Shown: positions 53,071 to 62,570, counted from the first letter of the stretch. The stretch: DNA of 64,000 nucleotides from Pseudonocardiaceae bacterium (GCA_009379845.1 WHSZ01000014.1:36472-100471), one strand, 5' to 3'. Numbers and translations are program-made. Notes: generated by a model not told the origin, from the sequence alone.

Positions 53071-53255
53071 CCGGCCATGCTGGAGTACTGAGCTTGACCT
53101 CGATCAGGTCGTACAACGTCGGCACGCGCAGCGGCGGCATGTGCACGTTCCGCGGCAAGTTGAACGTTCCGCCTGTACTTGAGCGCTGCACGTGCATTTG
53201 CTCAAGTGGACCGGAAGGCAGCCGACACTCCGGTCACGCACCCGAACCGTGGATG

Positions 53256-53918
53256 TCAGGAATCGCGCGGGGATACCAGGCCGGATTCGTAGGCGAGGAC
53301 TACGAGTTGGGCGCGGTCGCGGGCGTGCAGCTTGGTCATGGCTCGGTTGATGTGGGTTTTCGCGGTCATCGGGCTGATCACCATGCGGGCGGCGATCTCG
53401 TCGTTGGACAGGCCCTGCGCGACGAAGGTGACGGCCTCGCGTTCCCGGTTGGTCAGTTCCGTCAGCCCCGTGTCGGTGCCGATGTTGAGCGGCTGGGTGA
53501 CGTACCGGTTGATCAGCTTGCGGGTGATCGACGGTGCGAGCAGGGCGTCGCCGCGCGCGGCGACGCGTACGGCGTGCAGGAAGTCTTCCGGCTCGATGTC
53601 CTTGACGAGGAACCCGGCCGCGCCGGCGCGTAGCGCATTGAAGACGTATTCGTCCAAGCCGTAGTTGGTCAGGATGACCACGTGTACCGAAGCCAGAGTC
53701 GGGTCCGCGGCGATGCGCCGGGTCGCCTCGATGCCGTCGATGACCGGCATCCGGATGTCGATGAGCGCGATGTCGGGCAGGTGTTGTCTGGCCAGCGCCA
53801 CGCCCTCGCTGCCGTCGGCGGCCTCGGCCACCACCTCGATGTCGTCCTCGATGTCAAGGAGCGCGCGGAATCCGCTGCGAATGAGCGGCTGGTCGTCGAC
53901 TAGCAGGACGGTAATCAC
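53256..53918 (-). CDS. NarL/FixJ-family response regulator
   Basis: A 220-residue response regulator. The receiver domain has VLLVDDQPLIRSGF, the phospho-acceptor Asp in IALIDIRMPV (about 54) and a conserved Lys in GFLVKDIEPE. The LuxR-type HTH is LTNREREAVTFVAQGLSNDE. It follows the sensor kinase by 34 bases in the same direction. No cell-wall or antibiotic link is visible. The 53071-53255 gap carries nothing I recognise. Confidence 0.92.
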   Translation of the reverse strand: MITVLLVDDQPLIRSGFRALLDIEDDIEVVAEAADGSEGVALARQHLPDIALIDIRMPVIDGIEATRRIAADPTLASVHVVILTNYGLDEYVFNALRAGAAGFLVKDIEPEDFLHAVRVAARGDALLAPSITRKLINRYVTQPLNIGTDTGLTELTNREREAVTFVAQGLSNDEIAARMVISPMTAKTHINRAMTKLHARDRAQLVVLAYESGLVSPRDS

Positions 53919-53952
53919 CGCGCCTCCGCTGGGAAGAGTACGTCGGCGCGGA

Positions 53953-55101
53953 TCATGACGTGTGGTCTGACGTGTGGTCTACGGGAAGTTCGGCGTGGAC
54001 GGTGAAGCCGCCCTCGCTGCGCGGTGCGGCCCGCAGCTGACCGCCGAGGGCGGTGACTCGTTCGCGCATCCCGAGCAGCCCGACGCCGGGCACTGGCGCG
54101 GTGTCCGGTGTGGCTTTGCCGTCGTCATCGACCCGTATGACCAGGGCATCGGGACGGTAGTCGATCCGGACCGCCGCGGTCGCGGCGGCGGCGTGCCGGG
54201 TGACGTTGGTCAGCGACTCCTGAACGATCCGGTACGCGGTCCGGTCCACCGCGTCCGGCACGTCGTGTGGGTGTCCCTCAATCGACAGCTTCGTGTCCAG
54301 GCCGCTCGTCCTTGCCCGTTGCACCAGGTCCGGGACGTGGTGGAGCCCGTGCGGCGGGTTCTTGTTGTCCGGGTTCTTGTCGTCGGTCTTGTCGTCGCCG
54401 CGCAGCGCCTCCAGGGTCGCTCGCAGTTCCCTCGCCGCCTCACGACCGGCCTCCCGGATCGCCAGCAGGGCATCCGGCACCTGCTCACCCCGCCTGTGGG
54501 CCAGGTGGACGGCGACTTCGGCCTGCACCTTGATGACGGAGATCTGGTGGGTGAGCGAGTCGTGCAACTCCCGCGCGATGTGCAGCCGCTGCTCGTTGGC
54601 GCTGCGCCGCGCGGTCTCCTCACGGGTACGTTCGGCCTCATCCGCCCGGCGTTCGGCCTGTCGCAGCGCTTCACCCGCCGCACCGGCCGCAATCAGCCAG
54701 GCTATCTCGAGGGCGCCCCGGGCCTGCGTGAACGCCTCGCCCGCGTCGTGCAGAGAGACCAGGGTCGCGAGCGGGAGAGCGGCCAACATGATCACCGAAC
54801 CCACCACGGCGACGATGCGGTATCCCGCCCGCACCGTGGCATACACCGCGAACAGATACGCGACAGCAGGCACGTCGAACCCAACGGCTTGATAACCCAG
54901 CGCGCACAACCCGGTCGCGGCCAGCACGATGACCGGAGCCCAGCGGCGAGCGGCCAGCGCCAGACCGCCGGCCAACAACAACGCGTAGCCCAGCGGGTCG
55001 AGACTCGTGGCGGAGTGTTGCTCAGACAGCCCGGCGACCAACAAGGTCGCCGTCACGCCGGCGGCGATCGCCCAGTCGATGACAGCGATCCGGGCCCTCA
55101 T
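53953..55101 (-). CDS. HisKA_3-type sensor histidine kinase
   Basis: A 382-residue NarX/DesK-type kinase with about six N-terminal membrane helices (to about 150), a coiled stretch (AERRADEAERTREETARR), the phospho-acceptor His in HIARELHDSLTHQISVI (about 178) and the ATPase boxes (YRIVQESLTNVTRHA, GVGLLGMRERVTALGGQL). A low-complexity insert DDKTDDKNPDNKNPP lies between the two. It pairs with the response regulator downstream. The DUF6223-like gene is divergent and may be its target. Confidence 0.92.
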   Translation of the reverse strand: MRARIAVIDWAIAAGVTATLLVAGLSEQHSATSLDPLGYALLLAGGLALAARRWAPVIVLAATGLCALGYQAVGFDVPAVAYLFAVYATVRAGYRIVAVVGSVIMLAALPLATLVSLHDAGEAFTQARGALEIAWLIAAGAAGEALRQAERRADEAERTREETARRSANEQRLHIARELHDSLTHQISVIKVQAEVAVHLAHRRGEQVPDALLAIREAGREAARELRATLEALRGDDKTDDKNPDNKNPPHGLHHVPDLVQRARTSGLDTKLSIEGHPHDVPDAVDRTAYRIVQESLTNVTRHAAAATAAVRIDYRPDALVIRVDDDGKATPDTAPVPGVGLLGMRERVTALGGQLRAAPRSEGGFTVHAELPVDHTSDHTS

Positions 55102-55318
55102 GTGTGCACACTAGCCGCGTGTTCGCGCGGACGACTCCTGCGCACGGAGGATTGGCCGGCTACCGCACACGTCGTAGGTTCGCGACGCCTGCAGCGTCCG
55201 CGGCAGTCGGCTACGGCACCGGCGGCAGCGCGAATTGCCCGCGTCAGCAGGACGACCGGCGGGGCGCCGACGGACACGATCGGACGACGTCCAGTCGTAG
55301 GAGCAGAAGGAGCGCCTC

Positions 55319-55714
55319 ATGTTCGTCCGTCACCTGCTTGGCACACCAGCCGCCAGTCACTTCTTCGTCCGGTCGGCCGACGTCGATGCTTATACGCTGA
55401 CCGCCGGGCGGTTCTTGGCCACCTCGGCCGCGCTGCTGGGGCTGGTCGGCGCGGTCATCGGCGGGCTGGCTCTGGCCCGTTCCGTCCGCCGCATCGGCAA
55501 CGGCGGGAGAAGAGGGGGCATCGTGGCCCTGATGTCTGGGCTGGTCGCCGTGGTCGGCGGCGCGCTGAATCTGGCCGTCGCCGACGGTGGTCCCGGCACT
55601 GGTAACGGAGTAGTCGGTGGCGCCTTGGCCGTGGTGGTGGGGCTGATCGCCATGGCCCTCGGCTGGCTGGCTCTGACCCGCTCCCGCCGCACCGCTGACC
55701 GGCTGACCGGCTGA
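55319..55714 (+). CDS. DUF6223 family membrane protein
   Basis: A 131-residue protein with three hydrophobic stretches (FLATSAALLGLVGAVIGGLA, GIVALMSGLVAVVGGALNL, VVGGALAVVVGLIAMALGWL), matching DUF6223. The ATG at 55319 is preceded by gaaggagcgcctc. Divergent from the two-component system, a frequent place for a regulated target. Function unknown. Confidence 0.75.
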   Translation: MFVRHLLGTPAASHFFVRSADVDAYTLTAGRFLATSAALLGLVGAVIGGLALARSVRRIGNGGRRGGIVALMSGLVAVVGGALNLAVADGGPGTGNGVVGGALAVVVGLIAMALGWLALTRSRRTADRLTG

Positions 55715-55848
55715 CCGCAGCACTGGCGCACCAACGCTCGCCGTCCGCGCCCCAGCGGGTTGTGGCTGCCCGCCGGACGCTGAGCCCAGCTGTCCGCGTC
55801 CGGCGATCGCGGCCGGCTCAGCGGAGCAGCCGGCACGGCGTGCGCAAG

Positions 55849-56622
55849 CTAAGCGACATTCGAGGGCAGCTCTTGCTCGCGGTGGCCGGCAGGGTCCTGC
55901 CCGTAGTGCAGCTGGTAGCTACCCGCACGTTCGGTGATGGTCAGCGACCGTGCGGCCGCGGCGAGCAACAGCAGAACGCCGATATTCTCGCCGAGTTCCT
56001 CAGCGTGGTAGGTCAGCACGTAAAGCGGACCGCTCTCGCCGACAGCGATGAGCAATCCCTGCAGCACCTCGCCGACCATCGCACCACCGAGCAGTACCGC
56101 GCAGCCGAGCACGATGTACCAGCGCGCCTTGCCGCGCAGCCTGGCCGCCAGCAGCAACAGCGCGGCCGCGACCAGGGCGCCCATGATCACTCCGGGGATC
56201 AGCCAGTAGAACGGAAAGCTCTCGAAAGTCACGAGCTGTTTGCCGATCCGATCCATGCGTTCGTGCAGCATCGTGTGGTCGTCGAGGGACAGCGCGCCGA
56301 GCAGTGCCGCACTGACGAACCACGCCCATGCACCGGGCGCTCGTCGCGCGCGGGCCAGTACCGCGACGACGAAGTGCGCCACTGCCGTCATGACCAGCAG
56401 TCCGGTGCTCCACCAGGTGGGCAGGTTTGCTTCTTCGAACACGTCGACGTACCGCCGGATCTCGCCTCGCTCGGTGGTGAGCGGGTGGTCGATCAGCGCC
56501 GGCACACCCATGCTCAGCACACTCAACGCCGCCGAGATGCCGAATAGTATCCACCCGGCCCTCCGGAACCGGAGCTGCCGTTCAGCGCCCGGTGCCGTCT
56601 TCCCGTCGTCCGAGTCATGCAT
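55849..56622 (-). CDS. Multi-pass membrane protein of unknown family
   Basis: A 257-residue protein with about six to seven membrane segments (GWILFGISAALSVLSMGVPA, WWSTGLLVMTAVAHFVVAVL, YWLIPGVIMGALVAAALLLL). A charged segment between helices contains LDDHTMLHERMDRIG, with several His and Asp residues that could bind a metal. I do not recognise the family. Isolated gene with no operon partner. Confidence 0.68.
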   Translation of the reverse strand: MHDSDDGKTAPGAERQLRFRRAGWILFGISAALSVLSMGVPALIDHPLTTERGEIRRYVDVFEEANLPTWWSTGLLVMTAVAHFVVAVLARARRAPGAWAWFVSAALLGALSLDDHTMLHERMDRIGKQLVTFESFPFYWLIPGVIMGALVAAALLLLAARLRGKARWYIVLGCAVLLGGAMVGEVLQGLLIAVGESGPLYVLTYHAEELGENIGVLLLLAAAARSLTITERAGSYQLHYGQDPAGHREQELPSNVA

Positions 56623-57281
56623 TACCAGTGCTCCAACCGGGGTAGTTCGAATGAGCGAGCACGGTATGTCCCGAACATGAAAACAGTGTGAAAAAACTTC
56701 GAAGTGTCAGGATGGTAATAGGCACCTCTTCGTCGCTGCCGGTGAATAACACACCGGCGTAAAGATCGGCAGTTCGTGCTCGACCGGATTGAGCTGTATC
56801 TCGATACCCCACATGGGGTCTAGGAAATGCCCGTTGCGGCCGAGCACATCTGCGACGACTTGGCTTTCGAGGTGCACGGACCTCCCATGGCTTGAATCTC
56901 TGATCGTTCCTGAGATAGGGCCACCGTCGTTTCGGCTATAGCGCGATCCATCCTCCGTCAGCCATGACGTTCGCGCCGGTCATGAAACTGGCGCGCTGGA
57001 CGCGAGAAAGGCGATGACCTCACCGATTTCGGCGGTGTCGGCGATGCGCTGACGCTGTGACCGGGAGACCTGATCGCTACAACTACACCAACCGCGTCGT
57101 CGCCGGCTGGTCGTTGGTGCGCTGCGACCCGGCGTGCCAATCTGGAAAATCCCCTCACAGGCCGGCAACACGGTCTGGCAGGCCATCGTGCCGGGGCAAC
57201 ATCGGACCGTCGACACGCTCGTCGACATTGCCACCATGCTCAGAGTGTTTCCCTGAAGCCGCCAGCGCCGGTGGCTGGCAG
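56623..57281. other. Gene-poor stretch with remnants
   Basis: About 660 bases between the membrane protein and the HxlR gene. It contains the SDR remnant listed separately and short open stretches with no family features. On the minus strand around 56730-56880 one frame reads GIEIQLNPVEHELPIF, which looks protein-like, but I cannot place it. Confidence 0.5.
56938..57065 (-). pseudogene. C-terminal fragment of an SDR oxidoreductase, frameshifted
   Basis: The minus strand reads RIADTAEIGEVIAFLAS and, after a one-base shift, FMTGANVMADGGWIAL then a stop. This is the standard C-terminus of FabG-like SDR enzymes. No other part of the gene remains. Confidence 0.72.
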
Positions 57282-57650
57282 TTACTCCTGCGAGACAGAG
57301 CCGCTGGCGTTGTGTTGTGTGCGCTCCCATTTCCGGTAGTTGTGGCCCCACTGCTCGAGCTCGTTGGTGATGGCGCGCAGGCTTTCGCCGATGTCGGTGA
57401 CCGAGTACTCCACCTTTGGTGGCACCTGCGGGTACACAGTGCGCTGCACCAGGCCGTCGGTCTCTAGTTCACGGAGTTGCCGGGTCAGCATCCGCGGGGT
57501 GATGCCGTGGAGGGCCTTGTCGAGTTCATTGAATCGCTTGGTTCCTTCCAGGAGGTGCCGCAGGATCACGAGCTTCCATTTGCCGCCGATGACCTCGAGC
57601 GCGGCTTCCACATCGCATTCTTCCGCAACTTCGTCGATGCGAGGGCGCAT
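57282..57650 (-). CDS. HxlR family transcriptional regulator
   Basis: From the ATG at 57650 (MRPRIDEV, 6 bases after gaggag) the protein has 122 residues: CDVEAALEVIGGKWKLVILR, the recognition region KALHGITPRMLTRQLRELET and QVPPKVEYSVTDIGESLRAI. It has an N-terminal Cys in EECDVEA, the redox-sensing position of several HxlR proteins. It is divergent from a RidA-like gene, with AGTACT palindromes between them. The ORF extension to 57995 is a shadow. Confidence 0.88.
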   Translation of the reverse strand: MRPRIDEVAEECDVEAALEVIGGKWKLVILRHLLEGTKRFNELDKALHGITPRMLTRQLRELETDGLVQRTVYPQVPPKVEYSVTDIGESLRAITNELEQWGHNYRKWERTQHNASGSVSQE

Positions 57651-57671
57651 AGCCATCTCCTCGGTCCCGTA

Positions 57672-57711
57672 ACTATACATCGTGATAGTACTGGTCAAGA
57701 AAGACAGTACT
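57672..57711. promoter_or_regulatory. Overlapping palindromes, probable HxlR operator
   Basis: Two AGTACT hexamers (57687 and 57706) are 13 bases apart, and ACTAT/ATAGT (57672-57689) overlaps the first. They lie in the 95-base gap between the divergent HxlR and RidA-like genes; GTACT half-sites are common in HxlR operators. Confidence 0.55.
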
Positions 57712-57745
57712 TGTGCCGGATGCTGCCAAAGATGAGGCTGTCCGC

Positions 57746-58134
57746 ATGACTTCGATGCAACGAGTGGAACATGACCCCGACTGGTACGAGCGGTACCGCA
57801 TCTCGCTGGCGATAAAGGCGAACGGCCTTGTCTTCGTTTCCGGTCAGGCGGGGATTGACGAGCGCGGGCGAACCGTGGCGTGGGTGATTTCGAAACCCAG
57901 GCGCGCCGGGTGTTCCAGAACCTGGCGACGGTGCTCGAACAGGGTGGCAGCAGTCTCGCGGATGTCGTGAAGGTGACCATCATGGTTACCGACATGAGCT
58001 ATCTGGATCAGATCGTGCGGCTGCGCGAGGAGTACTTCACCGAGCCGTATCCGGCCGACACGTTGTTGCAGGTGGCCGGCCTCGCCCAGCCCGACTGGAT
58101 GGTGGAGATCGACGCGATCGCGATCGCCCGGTAA
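57746..58134 (+). pseudogene. RidA (YjgF/YER057c) family gene with a one-base frameshift
   Basis: The N-terminal part (DWYERYRISLAIKANGLVFV SGQAGIDE, split for length) and the C-terminal part (DFETQARRVFQNLATVLEQG, VTIMVTDMSYLDQIV, LREEYFTEPYPADTLLQVAG) are standard RidA-like sequence in two frames. The switch is at about 57875: gtggcgtggg would read through if it were gtgggcgtggg, so one G is missing from a short run. RidA proteins deaminate reactive enamines and imines. The track lists the two halves separately. A sequencing error is as likely as inactivation. Confidence 0.8.
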
Positions 58135-58286
58135 GGGCGTCCTTTCTCGAATCGTCACCCTGTCCGGGGTGAGGAAGTGGAGGGGCTTTACCGCACGTCG
58201 GGCTGCGCGCCACGGGTCTGTAGGTGAATCGGGGTAAGCGGTCCTGGCGCCGGTTCGATCGGTCCGGTGGAGATCGAGGTGCCGGT

Positions 58287-59109
58287 TCAGCTGATCAGGC
58301 TTTCGGGAACGCGGAGGTCGTCGTGGTCGTAGAGCGCCTTCACGGCTTCGGGAGTCGGTTGCGCAAGCTTCGGCGAGTTCGTCGAGAAGTGCATCGTAGT
58401 CCGCGCCGGTCTTTCCCTGGTAGGCGTCGGTCATCCGGCCCCATTCGTCCCACGGAAGCGTTTCGACCTTGTTCAGCGCGGCAAGGTCCTTTACGGCGTT
58501 GCCACGGATCTCGGCTGCTCCCCAGTTCTGGGTTCCGTAAACGCCGAAGAGGGAGGCGTCGATCTCTCCTCGCCGGAAGGCGCTCCATGCCTCGCCTCCG
58601 GAGAGGAACTCGCCGGGGCGCAGGTCGTATGGGTGCGGCAGCACCGTTTGGCCGAGGACCTCGGAGTCGATGCGAACCCAGCGAGAGCCGGCATCGTCCC
58701 AACACTCGGCTATCCAGTGGTCCAGGCTCCGGCCCGGTTGGAAGTAGGTGGCGAAACCGCAACGAACGCGGGAGGCGATACCGCGATAGCGCAGCAGTGC
58801 GCAGCTCAGCAGCGCGAAGTGCCGACATGTGCCAATCACGCGCTTGTCCGGTTCACGGGTCGTTGTCAGAGGTGCCGGATCCAGCGCCAGCAACTGCCGG
58901 ACCAGTGCACTGGAGGGGCGAACCTGGTTCTCGCCGAAGCGTTCGGCGGGAAGGTTCAACTCTTGCGCGTCAGTGGGTTGAATGACCAGGTTGTGGACAG
59001 GGAAACAGATGTCCACCGGATCAGTCGCAACCGGCTCAAGCGCGAGCGGGCTAACGCCGTCAAGGCTCGTGAACGGACCAGGTGCTGCATAGTCAATGAC
59101 CGTCACCAT
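58287..59109 (-). pseudogene. Transglutaminase-like protein with C-terminal frameshift
   Basis: From the ATG at 59109 the protein has a transglutaminase-like core: Cys in IGTCRHFALLSCALLRYRG (about 101), His in PGRSLDHWIAECWDD (about 130) and Asp in SRWVRIDSEVLG (about 146). Near 58365 the frame shifts: one extra T in gcttgcg. Beyond this point the other frame gives the family ending (TPEAVKALYDHDDLRVPESL). In the tracked frame the ORF runs on to 57844 as an artefact that overlaps the RidA-like gene. The damage affects only the last 25 residues, so activity may persist. Confidence 0.75.
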
Positions 59110-59364
59110 GCAGGTCATCATATGCGGCGTCACGGCGTTCTGACCCCAGAATGCGCTTCCCGTGACCAGCTAGCTGGGGACGGACGTCAGCTCCACCGCC
59201 GCGGCGTACGTCGGCGACGCGGCGGCCGACCTGCAATGCGCACAGAACGCAGCCGCTTTGCGGTCCATGCGGCATGGTGTGCCTAAACCGTTGCGGTACA
59301 GGGCATCCGGGCCGTTGCCATCACCCCGCGGGGACGTCATCCGGCTGCTGTCCGAGCTGGACGC

Positions 59365-59853
59365 TCAGGGCGACGCGGGAAACCGTGCGCCGTATTTGCG
59401 AGACAATGCCCCGGGAACCAGGTCTTTCAGGTAGCGCGTACTGCGATCGGCCCAGTCCTGGTAGCCGAGACTCCGATAGAACGGATGGGACTCGGTACGG
59501 CCGCGCGCGCTGGTGACCTCCATCGTGACGCAGCCAAGGTCGCCGGCCGCCGCTTCGGCCGCTTCCACGAGCTGTCGTCCCACGCCCTGCCCGCGACACT
59601 CGGCGGAGACCACCAGTGCGACGATTCGTCCCCAGCGTCCTTCCCGTTCCAGATAGGGAATCGCTGTCACCGCGACCGTTCCGACCACCCGGCCATTGAG
59701 CTGCGCCACCAGTACGATACCGGCCGGCTCTCGTGCCCACATCGCCAGCCGTTGTTCGACAGCGTCCACCTCGTTGTCGGGATACCCGAGCTCGACCAGC
59801 AACGCAGCTACGTCGGCCGCGTCGTCCTGCCGGGCGCGTCGAAGCGAAACCAT
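59365..59853 (-). CDS. GNAT family N-acetyltransferase
   Basis: A 162-residue GNAT protein: VSLRRARQDDAADVAALLVE at the start, LVVSAECRGQGVGRQLVEAA (the acetyl-CoA R/QxxGxG loop, about 85) and FYRSLGYQDWADRSTRYLK at the C-terminus. The substrate is unknown. It lies just downstream of the vanX stop on the same strand (39 bases), but has high GC like the chromosome and is probably not part of the van cassette. 59110-59364 shows nothing else. Confidence 0.87.
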   Translation of the reverse strand: MVSLRRARQDDAADVAALLVELGYPDNEVDAVEQRLAMWAREPAGIVLVAQLNGRVVGTVAVTAIPYLEREGRWGRIVALVVSAECRGQGVGRQLVEAAEAAAGDLGCVTMEVTSARGRTESHPFYRSLGYQDWADRSTRYLKDLVPGALSRKYGARFPASP

Positions 59854-59891
59854 GCACTTGCTCCTTAGACCCTTCAGTTGGGCCGGCTCAA

Positions 59892-60500
59892 CTATGTGAT
59901 GGGAAAATCAAAATAGGTGTCTGGATAAGGTTCGTCTTTCAGTGTGTAATGCCACCACTCGCGATCGTATGGGCTAAAACCGCAGGCCTCCATGATAGAA
60001 CAAAGGTATTGACGGTTTCTCGCTTCGACTTGCGTGATCTCTTTAGCACCATGATGTGAGATTAAATCCATCAAGTCGTGATCGCCACCCATGGGAGCAA
60101 GTTCACCGGTAGCCAAGTGATAGAGCGTCAAGTCAACGGTGCTGCCCCGGCTGTGGCCCGACTTAGTGGCCACATATCCATTTTCAAACATCTCGGTTCT
60201 GTCGATATTTGGATAGTGTCGGAGCTTCGTTCGGCCATCCTCCGGCTCTTTTGACCAGCGCAGAAAATAGTCTACGGCGCGTTGCGGACGATAACAATCC
60301 CAAAGAAGCAAGCCAAAGCCAAAGGATGCGGCTTTTTCTTGCGCTTCTTCCAGGGCTGCGCACAAAGCCCTCGTACCGACAACTCGATTTGCCACATATC
60401 CATCCACCGGTTTGCCGGTAAAGTTATCCCACGTGGCGTACTTGGCGTCCCAACGTATTCCGGATACAAACTCGTCTACAAAGACAAACTCATCTTTCAT
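59892..60500 (-). CDS. vanX: D-Ala-D-Ala dipeptidase VanX
   Basis: A 202-residue zinc dipeptidase that destroys D-Ala-D-Ala so that only D-Ala-D-Lac enters peptidoglycan. All signature residues are visible: SGHSRGSTVDLTL (zinc ligands His and Asp, about 115-122) and REWWHYTL (catalytic Glu and zinc His, about 178-182), as well as DCYRPQRAVDYF. The ATG overlaps the vanA stop by 4 bases. GC (about 50-55% by eye) is well below that of the flanks, which supports import of the cassette. Confidence 0.96.
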   Translation of the reverse strand: MKDEFVFVDEFVSGIRWDAKYATWDNFTGKPVDGYVANRVVGTRALCAALEEAQEKAASFGFGLLLWDCYRPQRAVDYFLRWSKEPEDGRTKLRHYPNIDRTEMFENGYVATKSGHSRGSTVDLTLYHLATGELAPMGGDHDLMDLISHHGAKEITQVEARNRQYLCSIMEACGFSPYDREWWHYTLKDEPYPDTYFDFPIT

Positions 60501-61537
60501 CGGATTTTTCCTGTCAATGCCAACGACACCGTCCGGTCGATCACTTCGGCAAGCGGCAACCCCGCGGCTGCCATCATTCTCGGATAACGGCTGTAGGAGG
60601 TCATGCCAGGAAAAGTATTGACCTCGTTAAGCACCACGCCTCCGTCTTCCTTGAGGAACATGTCCACCCGCGCAAGCCCCCTGCATCCCAAGGCGCGATA
60701 TATGTCCTTCGCGGTCTCCTGAACGAGCGAGCGCGACTCTGCCGAAATGTCAGCGGGAACGATAAATGTTGAGTTCTCGGATCCCGTTTCGGGGTCATCC
60801 TCCTGATGGATTCTGAAAAAGCCATGAGACAGAGCAATTCGATCTACCTCGCCCGCTATCAAATCCAGATCGTTGCCTAATATGGAACATCCGATTTCAC
60901 TGCCGGCAACGGCCTCCTCGATCAATACCTTCGAGTCATACTTCCTTGCGGTTTCCACCGCGCTCAGCAGTTCTTCTTTTCGAGATACCTTACTGACGCC
61001 GAAAGACGACCCGGAACGGGCCGGTTTTACAAAGACGGGATAGGTAAGCCGGTCGATATCAATATCCTCGTCCGCCGTGACGGTCCAGAAATTCGGCGTA
61101 GCAATTCCCGCGCTGCCGACGACGGTGTAAGTAAGGGATTTGTCCATACACAGAGCAGAACTTTGGACATCGCAGCCTACGTAAGGGGTGCCGGAGAGCT
61201 CCAACAAACCCTGGATCGCACCGTCCTCACCGAGTTTGCCGTGCAGAACGGGCAACACGATGTCCAAACTGATCGTTTTGTATTGTCCCTGCTCCAGAAC
61301 AAGCAATCCGTGTACGCTTCGGTCCGGTGACAGCACAGCCGGGCGGCCACTGCCGTTTTCCCAATTTGTGTCAGGGCCGTCACAAAGCTTCCAAGCACCG
61401 CTCTTCGTGATCCCGATATAGAACGGTTCGTACTTTTCGACATCGAGGTTCTTCGCGATCTCTTCCGCCGATTTGACGGAGACGGGATGTTCTTCGGAAA
61501 CACCCCCGAATATGATTCCGACCTTCAATCTATCCAC
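60497..61537 (-). CDS. vanA: D-alanine-D-lactate ligase (VanA/VanB/VanM type)
   Basis: A 346-residue ATP-grasp ligase forming D-Ala-D-Lac, the glycopeptide-resistant precursor end. It has the N-terminal VGIIFGGVSEEHPVSVKSAE, CDVQSSALCMDKSLTYTVVG, VFVKPARSGSSFGVSKV and VVLNEVNTFPGMTSYSRYP. The omega-loop KSLTY motif with the following His position marks the lactate ligases rather than house-keeping Ddl. The sequence looks as close to the enterococcal VanA, VanB and VanM enzymes as to actinomycete ligases. The GTG start overlaps vanH by 8 bases. GC is low. Confidence 0.95.
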   Translation of the reverse strand: MDRLKVGIIFGGVSEEHPVSVKSAEEIAKNLDVEKYEPFYIGITKSGAWKLCDGPDTNWENGSGRPAVLSPDRSVHGLLVLEQGQYKTISLDIVLPVLHGKLGEDGAIQGLLELSGTPYVGCDVQSSALCMDKSLTYTVVGSAGIATPNFWTVTADEDIDIDRLTYPVFVKPARSGSSFGVSKVSRKEELLSAVETARKYDSKVLIEEAVAGSEIGCSILGNDLDLIAGEVDRIALSHGFFRIHQEDDPETGSENSTFIVPADISAESRSLVQETAKDIYRALGCRGLARVDMFLKEDGGVVLNEVNTFPGMTSYSRYPRMMAAAGLPLAEVIDRTVSLALTGKIR

Positions 61538-62570
61538 GCTGATTCCTGCTTTCGAATTTCAGGCAGTTGGCAATAGAATTTTCGACCGTGTCGCTCAGGG
61601 CGTGGTCTGTGTAATAGGCGGTGTGCGGACTGATGAGTACATTCGGCATTTCTTGTAGCCGCAGCAACGGCTTGCTTTCAATGGGTTTGTTTCTGCAGTC
61701 GGCGTAGAATATTCCTTCCTCTCCTTCGAGGACATCCAACGCCGCACCGCCTAATCGGCCGCTTTCCAATGCTGCAATAAGGGCCTCGGTATCGAGAAGT
61801 GGACCGCGTCCAGTGTTGATAATGAACGCGCCGCGCTTCACCTGCTCGATGCGTTGACGATCTAAGAGATGGTGTGTATCGGCGTTAAGCGGTGTATGGA
61901 GCGTTACAATATCGCTCTGCTGTAACAATTCGTCCAGAGGAACGTAATTGGCAGAGGTACTCGGACGATTGTCGTAGGCCAATATTCGGCAGCCGAAACC
62001 CCGTAGCCGGTCCATGACTGCTGCGCCAATGCGGCCTGTTCCAATTACCCCAACGGTCAGATCGCGTAATTCTTTCCCGCGCACATCATTCAGTCTGTAA
62101 TCATGAGCATCCACGCGGCTGATAATGGATTTCGCATTCCGCGCCGCCATCAGCATCAGCATCAATGTGTAGTCAGCCACGCTATCGGGTGAATAGGCGA
62201 CATTTTCAACGGAAATGCCAAGGCTCTCCGCGTATTTCACATTGATATGATTATAACCAACGCTTCTAGTGGAGATATACATTACGCCGGCTTGGCTAAG
62301 CGCAAGAAGAGTGGAATTGGTGATTTGAGTTTTATGGCTGACGCTTATACATCGATTTCCAGATGCCAGTTCAATATTCGCTACAGATGCCGCTGTTTCT
62401 GTGATAGTTGGCATCACGCCAAAGCGAGGCGCCATCTCTCGGAACAAAACGGCCTCGTCCTGCTCGCATCCATAGATTGTAATTCCAATTTTTGGGACTG
62501 CCGAGGGGGATGAGGACATCAGCGATCGGGTGCGGTGGGCCGCTGTTCGTGCTAGTTCGCTGTCGGTCAT
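61530..62570 (-). CDS. vanH: D-lactate dehydrogenase VanH with vanY-derived N-terminal extension
   Basis: A D-2-hydroxyacid dehydrogenase reducing pyruvate to D-lactate for VanA: IGITIYGCEQDEAVLF, VAYSPDSVADYTLMLMLMAA, VGVIGTGRIGAAVMDRLRG, FIINTGRGPLLDTEALIAAL, PHTAYYTDHALSDTV. The usual start would be near the ATG at 62519 (MSSSPSAV), which has no ribosome-binding site. The ATG at 62570 is in frame and lies in a copy of the vanY promoter and first codons, following actggaggc. Translation from there adds 17 residues (MTDSELARTAAHRTRSL) like the VanY N-terminus. The 45-residue extension in the track begins at a further upstream codon. Confidence 0.93.
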   Translation of the reverse strand: MTDSELARTAAHRTRSLMSSSPSAVPKIGITIYGCEQDEAVLFREMAPRFGVMPTITETAASVANIELASGNRCISVSHKTQITNSTLLALSQAGVMYISTRSVGYNHINVKYAESLGISVENVAYSPDSVADYTLMLMLMAARNAKSIISRVDAHDYRLNDVRGKELRDLTVGVIGTGRIGAAVMDRLRGFGCRILAYDNRPSTSANYVPLDELLQQSDIVTLHTPLNADTHHLLDRQRIEQVKRGAFIINTGRGPLLDTEALIAALESGRLGGAALDVLEGEEGIFYADCRNKPIESKPLLRLQEMPNVLISPHTAYYTDHALSDTVENSIANCLKFESRNQRG

